Below are positions 17,015 through 24,859 of a stretch of DNA of 64,000 nucleotides, piece by piece. Under the pieces are notes generated by a model. That model was not told where the DNA came from and did not search any database. It saw only the letters and a list, made by a program, of their open reading frames with translations. Made by a program: the position numbers and the translations under genes. Source of the stretch: G963664835 sp965220775. GTDB lineage: Bacteria > Chloroflexota > UBA6077 > FW602-bin22 > JBCLEL01. Numbering within the stretch: the stretch's first letter is position 1; every line of letters begins with the position of its first letter. The DNA lies in assembly GCA_965220775.1 (NCBI GenBank), contig OZ244845.1:2232001-2296000 (forward strand), in the 5' to 3' direction.

Positions 17015-19000
17015 ATGACTGAAAGGGGAACGATGGCCGATACTTCCAAGCATTTCGATGAGACCCAGGTCGGCTGTGAGTATATGCGTTTCAGGGTACG
17101 TCCTGAGATATTCTCTAGGTTCCCGGACTATTACGTTGGGATCGTCGTTGCTACGGAAGTGAACAATGCGACCGTTGATGTGGGAGACTCACTCGAGTCT
17201 TCCATACGGGAAACTCGTGTCGCACTCCGAGCCGATGATGGGACGAATGAGTCTGCCAGCATCACGTTGTGGCGGGAAGCATTTGCTGCCTCTGGAATCG
17301 ATCCGGATGAGTTTCCAAGCTCGATCGAGGCGTTGATCCACGCCGCGGTCCAAGGAACCGGACCTAACCCGATCAACCCCGCAGTCGATCTGGCGAACGC
17401 CGTGAGCTTGCGGTATCAGCTGCCGATCGGCGCCCACGACATCGACAAACTGCGAGGTGACTTCGAGGTCCGAGTCGGACGGGCCGGCGATCGATTCGCT
17501 CCCTTAGGCAAGCTCGAACTCGAAGACGTGCCAGCAGGCGAGCAGGTGTACGCTGACGAGAACGAAGTGCGGACTCGCCGTTGGGTGTGGCGACTCGGCG
17601 AGCGCGGCAAGGTGACCAAGGCCAGTACAAACGTGTTTTTCCCCATCGATGGATTCAAGGGCAAGAATGACGGGCAAGTCCGACAAGCAGTCGAAGACTT
17701 GTCTGAACTGCTAGCCGGCCACCTGGGCGCTCGGACGCGCACGTTCTTTGTCGATCGAACACAACCGGAGTGTACGCTGCCCGTGCCCGCGCGCCACGGT
17801 CCCGACGACATCGATTATCTGCTAGGGCGAAACGTGGTCGATGCGTTGCCGCGCGAAGGGTTAGAGCGCCGGCTTCGAGATGGCGAAAAGTTGCGCATAT
17901 ACCTGGGCGTGGATCCGACAAGTCCTTCAATCCACGTAGGCAACGCAATTGCCTTGCGGAAGCTTCGTCATTTCCAGCGTCTCGGCCACAAGGTAATTTT
18001 TCTGATAGGGGACTTTACCGGCAGGATTGGCGATCCGACCGACAAGTCGGCCGTTCGGCAGCAATTGACGAGTGAGCAGGTAAGCCATAACGCCTCTTCC
18101 TACGTGGAACAGGCCGGCCGAATCCTCGACATCGATTCGCCGGTGAACCCAATCGAGGTGCGCTACAACGGCGACTGGTGGGACAAGATGCGCGCTCGAG
18201 ATATCATTGAATTGGCGGCAAACTTTACCGCCCAACAGATGTTACAGCGGGACATGTTCCAGAAAAGGTTGGAAGAGAACAAGCCTATCGGCCTTCATGA
18301 ATTCCTATACCCCCTGCTGCAGGGCTACGACAGCGTCGTGCTGAATACGGATATCGAGATTGGCGGCACCGACCAGACATTCAACATGCTGGCTGGTCGT
18401 ACGCTGGTGGCCGCCTTGCAAAACCGCGAAAAGTACGTAATGACCTGTCCTCTGCTCGAAGGTACCGATGGCCGCAAGATGAGCAAGAGCTTCAACAACA
18501 CGGTCGGGATTACCGATCCACCTTTCGAAATGTACGGAAGATTGATGTCGCTGCGCGACGAGATGATTCTCACCTACTTCGAACTCTGCACGGACGCTGC
18601 GGAAGCGGAGTTGTCCGAGATCGGAAACCGGCTTCAGGCCGGCGCCAATCCGATGGAACTGAAGAAACGGTTGGCCTTTAGCGTCGTCGAGATCTACCAT
18701 GAGCGGCCGGCGGCGATCGAGGCGCAGCGACGCTTCGAGCGGGAGATTCAGCAGAAGCAGCTGCCGGACGAGATTCCCGACGCGCCAATCGCCCGACTGG
18801 AGGACTGGTCGATCGTCGATCTGCTGACGACTACAAACCAGGCCGAAAGCAAGAGTGAAGCTCGCCGGCTGGTGCGGCAGGGCAGCGTGTACCTTGATTC
18901 GGACCAAATCAAGGACCCGAGGGCCACCCTAAACGTCAATGAGGGAGCTGTTCTACGATCCCGCCGGCGGAGATTCGTCAGGCTGGTGCGGCATGATTAG
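17015..19000 (+). CDS. tyrS: Tyrosyl-tRNA synthetase with N-terminal B3/4 domain
   Basis: This gene encodes 661 aa against about 400-420 for normal bacterial TyrRS. Residues about 25-240 match the B3/4 (PheRS-beta editing-type) fold of stand-alone COG3382 proteins: INPAVDLANAVSLRYQLPIG, then VYADENEVRTRRWVWR. Residues about 265-590 are a class I TyrRS core with the HIGH equivalent HVGN (307-310) and KMSKS (488-492) in DGRKMSKSFNN. Residues about 597-655 form the S4 tRNA-binding domain. The enzyme charges tRNA-Tyr, and the extra domain resembles those that hydrolyse Tyr-tRNA-Phe. The frame is uninterrupted through the junction. ATG 17033 (residue 7) has the better ribosome-binding site (AAAGGGGA) and may be the true start. 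Confidence 0.93.
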   Translation: MTERGTMADTSKHFDETQVGCEYMRFRVRPEIFSRFPDYYVGIVVATEVNNATVDVGDSLESSIRETRVALRADDGTNESASITLWREAFAASGIDPDEFPSSIEALIHAAVQGTGPNPINPAVDLANAVSLRYQLPIGAHDIDKLRGDFEVRVGRAGDRFAPLGKLELEDVPAGEQVYADENEVRTRRWVWRLGERGKVTKASTNVFFPIDGFKGKNDGQVRQAVEDLSELLAGHLGARTRTFFVDRTQPECTLPVPARHGPDDIDYLLGRNVVDALPREGLERRLRDGEKLRIYLGVDPTSPSIHVGNAIALRKLRHFQRLGHKVIFLIGDFTGRIGDPTDKSAVRQQLTSEQVSHNASSYVEQAGRILDIDSPVNPIEVRYNGDWWDKMRARDIIELAANFTAQQMLQRDMFQKRLEENKPIGLHEFLYPLLQGYDSVVLNTDIEIGGTDQTFNMLAGRTLVAALQNREKYVMTCPLLEGTDGRKMSKSFNNTVGITDPPFEMYGRLMSLRDEMILTYFELCTDAAEAELSEIGNRLQAGANPMELKKRLAFSVVEIYHERPAAIEAQRRFEREIQQKQLPDEIPDAPIARLEDWSIVDLLTTTNQAESKSEARRLVRQGSVYLDSDQIKDPRATLNVNEGAVLRSRRRRFVRLVRHD

Positions 19001-19080
19001 CTGTATCTCCCGGTCATAGGATTGAAGGGCAGCCAGACAACGAGAGCCTCGATTGTGAACCGAAAAGATGGGACTGGCGC

Positions 19081-19542
19081 ATGAGCGCGTACATGGGTAC
19101 GGACCACATCAGCTTCACAGTGGCGGATATCGAGCGCTCGTTGGTCTTCTATCGCGACACACTGGGGTTGCCTGTGATCGCGGATCAGAAACCTGGGCAC
19201 GCGCATCACACGCGGCTGACCGGCTTTGCCGGGGCGCAACTTAGAACCGTCTTTCTGGCTCTTCCCGGCGTGTCAACGAAGCTGGGATTGGTGCAATACA
19301 TCCATCCGCCGGGACAGCCACAGGACCTGGCTACCAATAAGATCGGAGACGCCCACATCTGCCTGGAGGTCGCCGACATTCACCGAGTGTATGAAGAGTG
19401 GCGGACAAGAGGAGCACATTTCAAGTCTGAGCCGATCAGATCGGGGACCGGAATTAACCAGGGCAGCTTCACGGTGTACCTGACAGACCCCGATGGAATC
19501 ACAGTGCAGTTGTTGCAGCGCCCTCGCCGGCCGGCGGGTTGA
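19081..19542 (+). CDS. VOC-superfamily protein (glyoxalase/epimerase-like)
   Basis: This 153-aa protein has two beta-alpha-beta-beta-beta units of the vicinal oxygen chelate fold. The first opens with DHISFTVADIERSLVFYRDTLGL and the second with AHICLEVADIHRVYEEW. His residues at the start of both units could bind a metal, and the C-terminal Glu normally completing the site is replaced by Gln (DPDGITVQLLQ). The length fits methylmalonyl-CoA epimerase and glyoxalase I relatives, but no substrate can be assigned. It lies 80 nt after tyrS on the same strand and may be read with it. An ATG at 19093 (residue 5) is an alternative start. Confidence 0.82.
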   Translation: MSAYMGTDHISFTVADIERSLVFYRDTLGLPVIADQKPGHAHHTRLTGFAGAQLRTVFLALPGVSTKLGLVQYIHPPGQPQDLATNKIGDAHICLEVADIHRVYEEWRTRGAHFKSEPIRSGTGINQGSFTVYLTDPDGITVQLLQRPRRPAG

Positions 19543-19798
19543 ATCCGTGTGAACGAGCGTTGCTGATCGCTCGGTACGGCGATTCGGCATCCGGCGATCG
19601 CCTGCCGGATAGTCGCTCTTCGACTGGGCCGATGGATGTTTCGTTTTCTGGCAAGGTGCCTTTACACGGTTCGACTTCCTGACCTCTCATTGAATGTATA
19701 CTTGCGACACGTTACGACATCACTCTTTCCCGCAAGACCTGCTCTGAGAGAGGGCGAGTGAGATCCGGTTTCAGTGATCGAGGCTTTATAACCCAACG

Positions 19799-20812
19799 AT
19801 GCGCGGTCTTATACTAGGCGGCGGCCTATTGCTTGGCGCGCTTGCAGCGATCAACAAGCTATTGGTGCTCAACGCCGGCGCGGTTGAGAGCCGGTTGGAA
19901 GGACCTACGCGCTTCTATCACTGGAGATATCAAGGCGAGATTCACAGTATTTTCTACAAGTCGGTGGGTGAAGGACCTCCAATCCTGCTGGTTCATAGCA
20001 TCCATGGGGCGGCGTCTTCCTTCGAAATGCGCAAGATCCACTCGGCACTGGCAGATGAATACACCGTATACACGCTAGACCTGTTGGGGTTCGGACTGTC
20101 CGACCGGCCGGCGATTCACTACGACGCGGATGTATACATCACCTTGATTTACGATTTCATACGCGACGTAATCCAGACGCCCACAAACGTATTGGCGTGC
20201 ACACTCAGCGCCGCTCACGTGATCGAGAACGCCGCACGTCATCCGGATTGTTTTGAGGCGTTGGTTCTGGTAGCGCCAACCGGGATAGAGCTCTCAATTG
20301 ACGGTCCGAGCCCGCCCGGCCATCTTGCATATTGGATCTTTCGTATACCGATCGTCGGCAGCGGCCTATTCAACCTGCTCACATCTCGTGCGACGATAAA
20401 ACATTGGCTCAAGGAAGAATCATTCTTTGACCCTACACACGTCTCCGACGATGTTGAGGAGGCTTACTACAAGACTTCCCATCAAGAAAACGCCCGCTTC
20501 GCGCCGGCAGCGGCCTATTCCGGTAGACTGAACCTGAAAATTGTCGACGCCTTTCGTTCGTTGGATAAGCGGGTGCTCATCGCTTGGGGACGTGAGGCGC
20601 GATGGGCAACGGTAGACCAATCGGCGGCCTTTCGCCGGATAAACCCCAACGCCAGATTGCGCGTTTTTGATAGGTGTGGGATATTAGTGCACGACGAATG
20701 CGCCGAGGAACTGGCCGAAGCGCTTAAACAAAGCTTGAAGCATACGCCGGTCGATTCCGAACAGGGCAAATCAAAGACGTTGAGCCAAGTAGGCAGAGCC
20801 GAGGAGGTCTAG
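19799..20812 (+). CDS. Alpha/beta-hydrolase-fold protein lacking the usual catalytic residues
   Basis: This 337-aa protein has an N-terminal hydrophobic helix (residues 3-24), then a clear alpha/beta-hydrolase core: ILLVHSIHGAASSFE (oxyanion region), DLLGFGLSDRP, and strand-helix at 130-147. The nucleophile elbow, normally GxSxGG, reads ACTLSA, placing Thr135 where Ser belongs. The late Gly-His motif is CGILVHDE, with Ile at the usual His position, although a second His follows. It may therefore be non-hydrolytic, or use a Thr nucleophile and shifted His. The N-terminal helix suggests membrane attachment. Its stop lies 1 nt before the start of the cyclophilin lipoprotein gene, so the two are co-translated. 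Confidence 0.8.
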   Translation: MRGLILGGGLLLGALAAINKLLVLNAGAVESRLEGPTRFYHWRYQGEIHSIFYKSVGEGPPILLVHSIHGAASSFEMRKIHSALADEYTVYTLDLLGFGLSDRPAIHYDADVYITLIYDFIRDVIQTPTNVLACTLSAAHVIENAARHPDCFEALVLVAPTGIELSIDGPSPPGHLAYWIFRIPIVGSGLFNLLTSRATIKHWLKEESFFDPTHVSDDVEEAYYKTSHQENARFAPAAAYSGRLNLKIVDAFRSLDKRVLIAWGREARWATVDQSAAFRRINPNARLRVFDRCGILVHDECAEELAEALKQSLKHTPVDSEQGKSKTLSQVGRAEEV

Positions 20813-20813
20813 A

Positions 20814-21416
20814 GTGAGCGTCATAAGGTGTCTTGTCGCCGGTCTTGCAATCGTGCTTATTCTGGCCGCGTGCCAACAAGAGGAGCAAACTGACGTGCCG
20901 AAGACCTACTCCGAGATGCCTGCGATGCAGATCGACCCAAGCAAAACCTATAAAGCAACGATTGAAACGACACATGGTGAGATGGTTGCGGAACTCTATC
21001 CTGACGATGCGCCGATCGCGGTGAATAGTTTCGTGTTTCTGGCGCGAGAGGGATTCTACACAGACGTGAAAGTCCATCGCATCATCAAGGGGTTCGTGAT
21101 ACAGACCGGCGATCCTACCGGCACCGGCTCCGGCGGTCCAGGATACACGTTCCCGGACGAACCAATCAAGCGGGAGTATCTTGTCGGCACGCTGGCGATG
21201 GCTAACCGCGGTCCTGATACCAACGGCAGCCAGTTTTTCATTGTGCTGGCTGAGGGACGGCTGTCGAAGGACTACACGATATTCGGCCAGGTGATAGAGG
21301 GTCTCGACACCTTGAAGGATATTGAGAATCTGCCGGTGGAAGCGTCGGGTGGTGGGGAGATGTCGAAGCCGACCGTCGACATTCGGGTGAAGTCGGTGAC
21401 GGTCGAGGAGAGCTAG
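20814..21416 (+). CDS. Cyclophilin-type peptidyl-prolyl isomerase, lipoprotein
   Basis: This 200-aa protein begins with a signal peptide and lipobox (LILAAC, Cys about residue 21), so it is an exported lipid-anchored protein. Residues about 42-195 form a single cyclophilin domain: VHRIIKGFVIQTGDPTGTG, TLAMANRGPDTNGSQFFI and YTIFGQVIEGLD are the core motifs, with the catalytic Arg in HRII. It would speed proline isomerisation during folding of exported proteins. The start is GTG 20814 with GAGGAGG (20801-20807) ending 6 nt upstream. The coding region of the alpha/beta-hydrolase-fold protein ends 1 nt before it, indicating translational coupling and perhaps a shared envelope role. Confidence 0.93.
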   Translation: MSVIRCLVAGLAIVLILAACQQEEQTDVPKTYSEMPAMQIDPSKTYKATIETTHGEMVAELYPDDAPIAVNSFVFLAREGFYTDVKVHRIIKGFVIQTGDPTGTGSGGPGYTFPDEPIKREYLVGTLAMANRGPDTNGSQFFIVLAEGRLSKDYTIFGQVIEGLDTLKDIENLPVEASGGGEMSKPTVDIRVKSVTVEES

Positions 21417-21537
21417 GTCTAGCGCCGCCAAAGGCGGTTTGGACTGGCCATTAACCGCGATAGCCTCCCCAAGTACGGTGGTGGCCGGAGTCGCTTGCCG
21501 ATCGCAGGGTTTCCCGAGCGTTCGGCCGGAGTCGACT

Positions 21538-21627
21538 TGGCGGAGAGAGTGGGATTCGAACCCACGATCCCCTTACGGAGATACGCGCTCTCCAGGCGCG
21601 CCTGATCGTCCACTCTAGCATCTCTCC
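21538..21627 (-). tRNA. tRNA-Ser(GGA)
   Basis: Read on the minus strand, the acceptor stem GGAGAGA pairs with TCTCTCC. The anticodon stem CGCGC/GCGCG holds the loop CTGGAGA, giving anticodon GGA. A long class II variable arm (TCTCC..GGGGA) and the T-arm GGTTCGAATCC follow. The discriminator G and an encoded CCA (21538-21540) complete a 90-nt gene. It reads UCC and UCU. Confidence 0.95.
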
Positions 21628-21863
21628 ACTAGGAATTATATACCGCGAGCTTGAGTATTTGTCCCGGTGATTTTATTGAGCCTCACCCCCGTGTCAGGGT
21701 AGGGGGCATGCTTTCGATCGGCGGGATGACGACCACCACGCACAACTCGAGAGCCGGCCCTACGCGGGACTTCCTTGCGCGTCGGCAATTGCGGGTGGCG
21801 CGGGGAATGGTGGGATCAGTGGGAAGGCCACCACTGCCGGCCGTGCGGGCCGGGTTGGGCTGG

Positions 21864-21895
21864 CTGGGGACAAGCCCCAGCCCTACATGTTTTTC
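21864..21895. repeat. Intergenic repeat module A
   Basis: The core CTGGGGACAAGCCCCAG (21864-21880) is followed by CCCTACATGTTTTTCTT. The same core followed by CCCTACATTTTTCT occurs at 16823 and 43658. It lies between tRNA-Ser and the end of the first GH127-like gene. Confidence 0.75.
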
Positions 21896-21912
21896 TTACG
21901 AATGTCGGCCTG

Positions 21913-23808
21913 CTAACGCCAGTGTAACAGGGGGGACGAAACGAATCGCCGGCGCTTTACCCAGCGGGTCTCGTCCTCCCGGTAGTGTCCCTTCCTCTGG
22001 TAGAAGGGATAGTACTTTCCAGGTGGAGACATCTGAACGACATCATTGCCACGGATGATCATGTTGAATTCGGTGCCGTTGATCTTTTCCGTGACCGTTC
22101 TCTCAAATATCGGAAATCGAACGGTGACGACGTCGCCTGGATTGGCCGCTCCGGCCTGAGCGTACCTCCCATTCCATCCCAATTGGACGGCTTCGCCATT
22201 CTTGCTAGCGGTGGCTTGGCTGGGCTGGACCCATTCAGGAATCCTGACTTCTACGTCGCATGGCTGCTTGATCGTCAGATCCACTCGGCCTTGGTAGGGG
22301 ATATGACTATCCACGTCAGCCCAAGGCGATGCCCGGTTGAGCAGCAGGTTTACTCTGAGTTTCCCACCGTCGAAATTCAGGATGTTCTCCCAGAGGTAGT
22401 AGATGGCTCGGGTCTCGTTGCCGGCGCAGCAGTGCATGAATCCCTTGCCGTCTCCATCCCAGATGTCGTTTGGCACTCCCCAACTGGCAAACGTACCAAT
22501 GTGCCTTTCGGCGACCCGCTCGGCCGTGGCCGAGGGATTAGCCACCGCCCAGCCACTTGGGTGATCCCAGTCTTCGGTCGATACTGGCGGTGGAAAATCC
22601 TTCGTCATCTCCGCAACCCAATCGCTGGTCAGCATTTGGCTCTCGAAGAAATGATTCCTCACACATCGGTCCAGATCATCCCAATAGTCGGCGACTCCAG
22701 ACTCACACAGCTTCGCGGCGATTGCAACAAAGTCCCCCTCCGAGCATCCTTCAGCGATGCCACTGGAGAACTCCTGAACGGTCGCATAATCGTAGGTAAC
22801 GTCGGGTCCGGGAATGCCCGGGTAATATCCTATGGATGGCGCACCACAGGAACGGGCGTACTCGTACCCTTTTCGAGCGAACTCGATCATCTCTTCGTTG
22901 CCGGCCGTCAGTCCGTACTCGAGTAGGCCTATCAATGGCTTGAGATGGTGGTGGGTGTGGGGCATACCGAGGAATCGAGCCTGGTCGTCGTAAGAGCCGG
23001 AATGTTTCATCAGGTAGACGGCCAATTTGCCGGCCAAGTCAAGGGCCGGTTCGTAGCCGGTGGCGTGATATGCCTGAGTGAGAGACTGAACCCACCAGCC
23101 GGACACGGTACCGCCGGCCTCGAGCTCGCAATTGGGATCCAGGATCGGAGAATCCGCCGAGATTGAAGCCTCTGGGTAGGTGGAGAAGATTGGATTGTAG
23201 GCGTAGTCGTCCTTGTAAACCATCAGCTTGGCGAAACCGTCAACCAGCCGCCGCATTTGGTTTTTCCACATCTCGTCGCCGGTCTGCTGATAGTAAAGGC
23301 CCATTACGGCGATCAGAATTCCATTTACATAAAGACTACCAAGTTGGTCGCCGCCATCGTCGCCCACATCCCAACCAGGGCCGTTTCCGTAGCGCGCCCA
23401 AGGCCGGCCGATGACCGGTGAATAAATGATTCCGTCTTTACCTTGGGACCGCAGCATCGCCTTGGCCCATTCTCGATCGACGATAAGATTCGAGCTATTT
23501 CCGGTAATGGACCGCAGTAACGGTAACGCCTCCATGAACTTGGGTTGGATGTATGCGCCGCTCTGGTCATGCCACATCACTGCGGGATTGCAATTTAGAG
23601 CGACTGAAAAGTAGATCTCATAATCGGCGTCGGGATTTACAACATTGGTGAGGAAATGAATTGCCAGGTCCGCCCGCTCATCCACGTCGAGGGTGTCTGG
23701 CACCATCCGTTCGTACTGTTCTCCTTCAAAAGGGGAAAAGTCGAACTTCGGCACCTCATCGCCAATGTATCCAATAGGATCGCCGCGCTTCCACAACTTC
23801 GTCGCCAC
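21913..23808 (-). CDS. GH127-like glycosidase (six-hairpin fold), copy 1
   Basis: This 631-aa cytoplasmic protein has the helical-barrel layout of the GH127/DUF1680 family (beta-L-arabinofuranosidases and relatives). The family uses a metal-thiolate Cys nucleophile, with Glu and Cys from an ExC motif plus an adjacent Cys pair. Here these are E353-G-C355 in AEGCSEGD and C460-C461 in GFMHCCAGNE. A beta-rich C-terminal domain contains VEVRIPEWV, as in the family. The substrate could be an arabinose- or other furanose/uronate-containing glycan. GTG start with AAGGAGG 7 nt upstream. It diverges from a PhyH-family gene and has a paralog at 24860. No signal peptide, so it probably acts on imported oligosaccharides. 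Confidence 0.75.
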   Translation of the reverse strand: MATKLWKRGDPIGYIGDEVPKFDFSPFEGEQYERMVPDTLDVDERADLAIHFLTNVVNPDADYEIYFSVALNCNPAVMWHDQSGAYIQPKFMEALPLLRSITGNSSNLIVDREWAKAMLRSQGKDGIIYSPVIGRPWARYGNGPGWDVGDDGGDQLGSLYVNGILIAVMGLYYQQTGDEMWKNQMRRLVDGFAKLMVYKDDYAYNPIFSTYPEASISADSPILDPNCELEAGGTVSGWWVQSLTQAYHATGYEPALDLAGKLAVYLMKHSGSYDDQARFLGMPHTHHHLKPLIGLLEYGLTAGNEEMIEFARKGYEYARSCGAPSIGYYPGIPGPDVTYDYATVQEFSSGIAEGCSEGDFVAIAAKLCESGVADYWDDLDRCVRNHFFESQMLTSDWVAEMTKDFPPPVSTEDWDHPSGWAVANPSATAERVAERHIGTFASWGVPNDIWDGDGKGFMHCCAGNETRAIYYLWENILNFDGGKLRVNLLLNRASPWADVDSHIPYQGRVDLTIKQPCDVEVRIPEWVQPSQATASKNGEAVQLGWNGRYAQAGAANPGDVVTVRFPIFERTVTEKINGTEFNMIIRGNDVVQMSPPGKYYPFYQRKGHYREDETRWVKRRRFVSSPLLHWR

Positions 23809-23995
23809 GAAAGGCCTCCTTGCAGTGCTCTTCTTAGTGGATCCCTTTTGCTAGTTTGCCGGCTTCTGGCTAAGATTGCTATGCGGTGCGATTGCCGGCC
23901 AATTGGTGACATTCTAGCAAACTGTTTTGGCAATTGGCGGTATGAATCCATCACGGCGAACAGCGACTTAGGCAACGATCTGAGGGGAACCTAGA

Positions 23996-24829
23996 ATGAA
24001 AACGCGTCGATGCGAACCGACTCTGACCGATACTCAAGTACTGAGATTTTGCAGAAACGGATTTCTGCTGCTCGAAGGCGTGGTTCCGGACGAGACCAAC
24101 CGACGGACAACCGAATACTTGGAGTCAGATTCCCACTACGAACCCAGCGGTATTCTCAATCAGGACTGGTTCGTCGAGAACGTGATTCTCAACCCACAGG
24201 CGGCCGGCGCAGTTCGATCGTTGCTTGGCGACGAATTTGGCCTTCCAATCGTCATGAGCAACCATAGGGCAGCGGGTAAACTGCCGGTGCAGAGTTGGCA
24301 CCGCGATGGCGCCTCAAGATACGGCCCGGAGCTCAACTATCTTCAAGTCTTCTATTACCCGCAGGCAGTCGATATCCAGACCGGGCCAACTGAGGCGTTG
24401 CCCGGATCGCATTTTCTATTCGCCCTTCAGCACTACATGGGGCATTACGGCAAGATTCGCGGTGCGGTACCGTTGGTCGCGCCGGCCGGCTCAATCTTCA
24501 TCACGGTTTATTCGATCTGGCATCGTCGTTCGGCCAAGATGACGGACGGCATTCGCAACCTGCTCAAGTACAATTACTGGCGGACACAGGCACCGCGACG
24601 GGACTGGGTCATCGAGCCTGACTTCGATTTTGCCACCGCCGACTACTCGTCTCTCGACGGCCCTACGTTCAGGGCTCAGCACGAGGAAAACGCGGATGCG
24701 GCCCGGATGTTCTTCTGGCTGTGCGGATTAGCCGATAAGTTCAAGGCAATTGGCGGACAGGGGTGGCCAATAACCAAGGCAGATTCCAAGTTCTTGGACA
24801 CGCCAGTGGGGTACCCGCTCGCCGACTAG
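23996..24829 (+). CDS. Phytanoyl-CoA dioxygenase (PhyH) family oxygenase, copy 1
   Basis: This 277-aa Fe(II)/2-oxoglutarate-type oxygenase has the facial triad visible as H102 and D104 in WHRDGA and distal H176 in IWHRRSAK. PhyH relatives in bacteria hydroxylate varied small molecules, and the substrate is unknown. PGSH within the jelly-roll core is typical. ATG 23996 is preceded by GAGGGGA. It sits between two GH127-like genes on the opposite strand, with a 187-nt divergent promoter region (23809-23995) that contains an imperfect TTTGCTAG...CTAGCAAA inverted repeat. The context suggests oxidation of a sugar or sugar-linked compound, which is inference only. Confidence 0.85.
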   Translation: MKTRRCEPTLTDTQVLRFCRNGFLLLEGVVPDETNRRTTEYLESDSHYEPSGILNQDWFVENVILNPQAAGAVRSLLGDEFGLPIVMSNHRAAGKLPVQSWHRDGASRYGPELNYLQVFYYPQAVDIQTGPTEALPGSHFLFALQHYMGHYGKIRGAVPLVAPAGSIFITVYSIWHRRSAKMTDGIRNLLKYNYWRTQAPRRDWVIEPDFDFATADYSSLDGPTFRAQHEENADAARMFFWLCGLADKFKAIGGQGWPITKADSKFLDTPVGYPLAD

Positions 24830-24859
24830 ACCACAGGGCTCGGCAGATAAGACAGCCGG

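Noticed and set aside
21538..21912. tRNA-Ser as an attachment site for an integrated element
   Set aside because: No integrase gene and no duplicated tRNA 3' end were found in the neighbouring sequence; the adjacent repeat is an ordinary module A.
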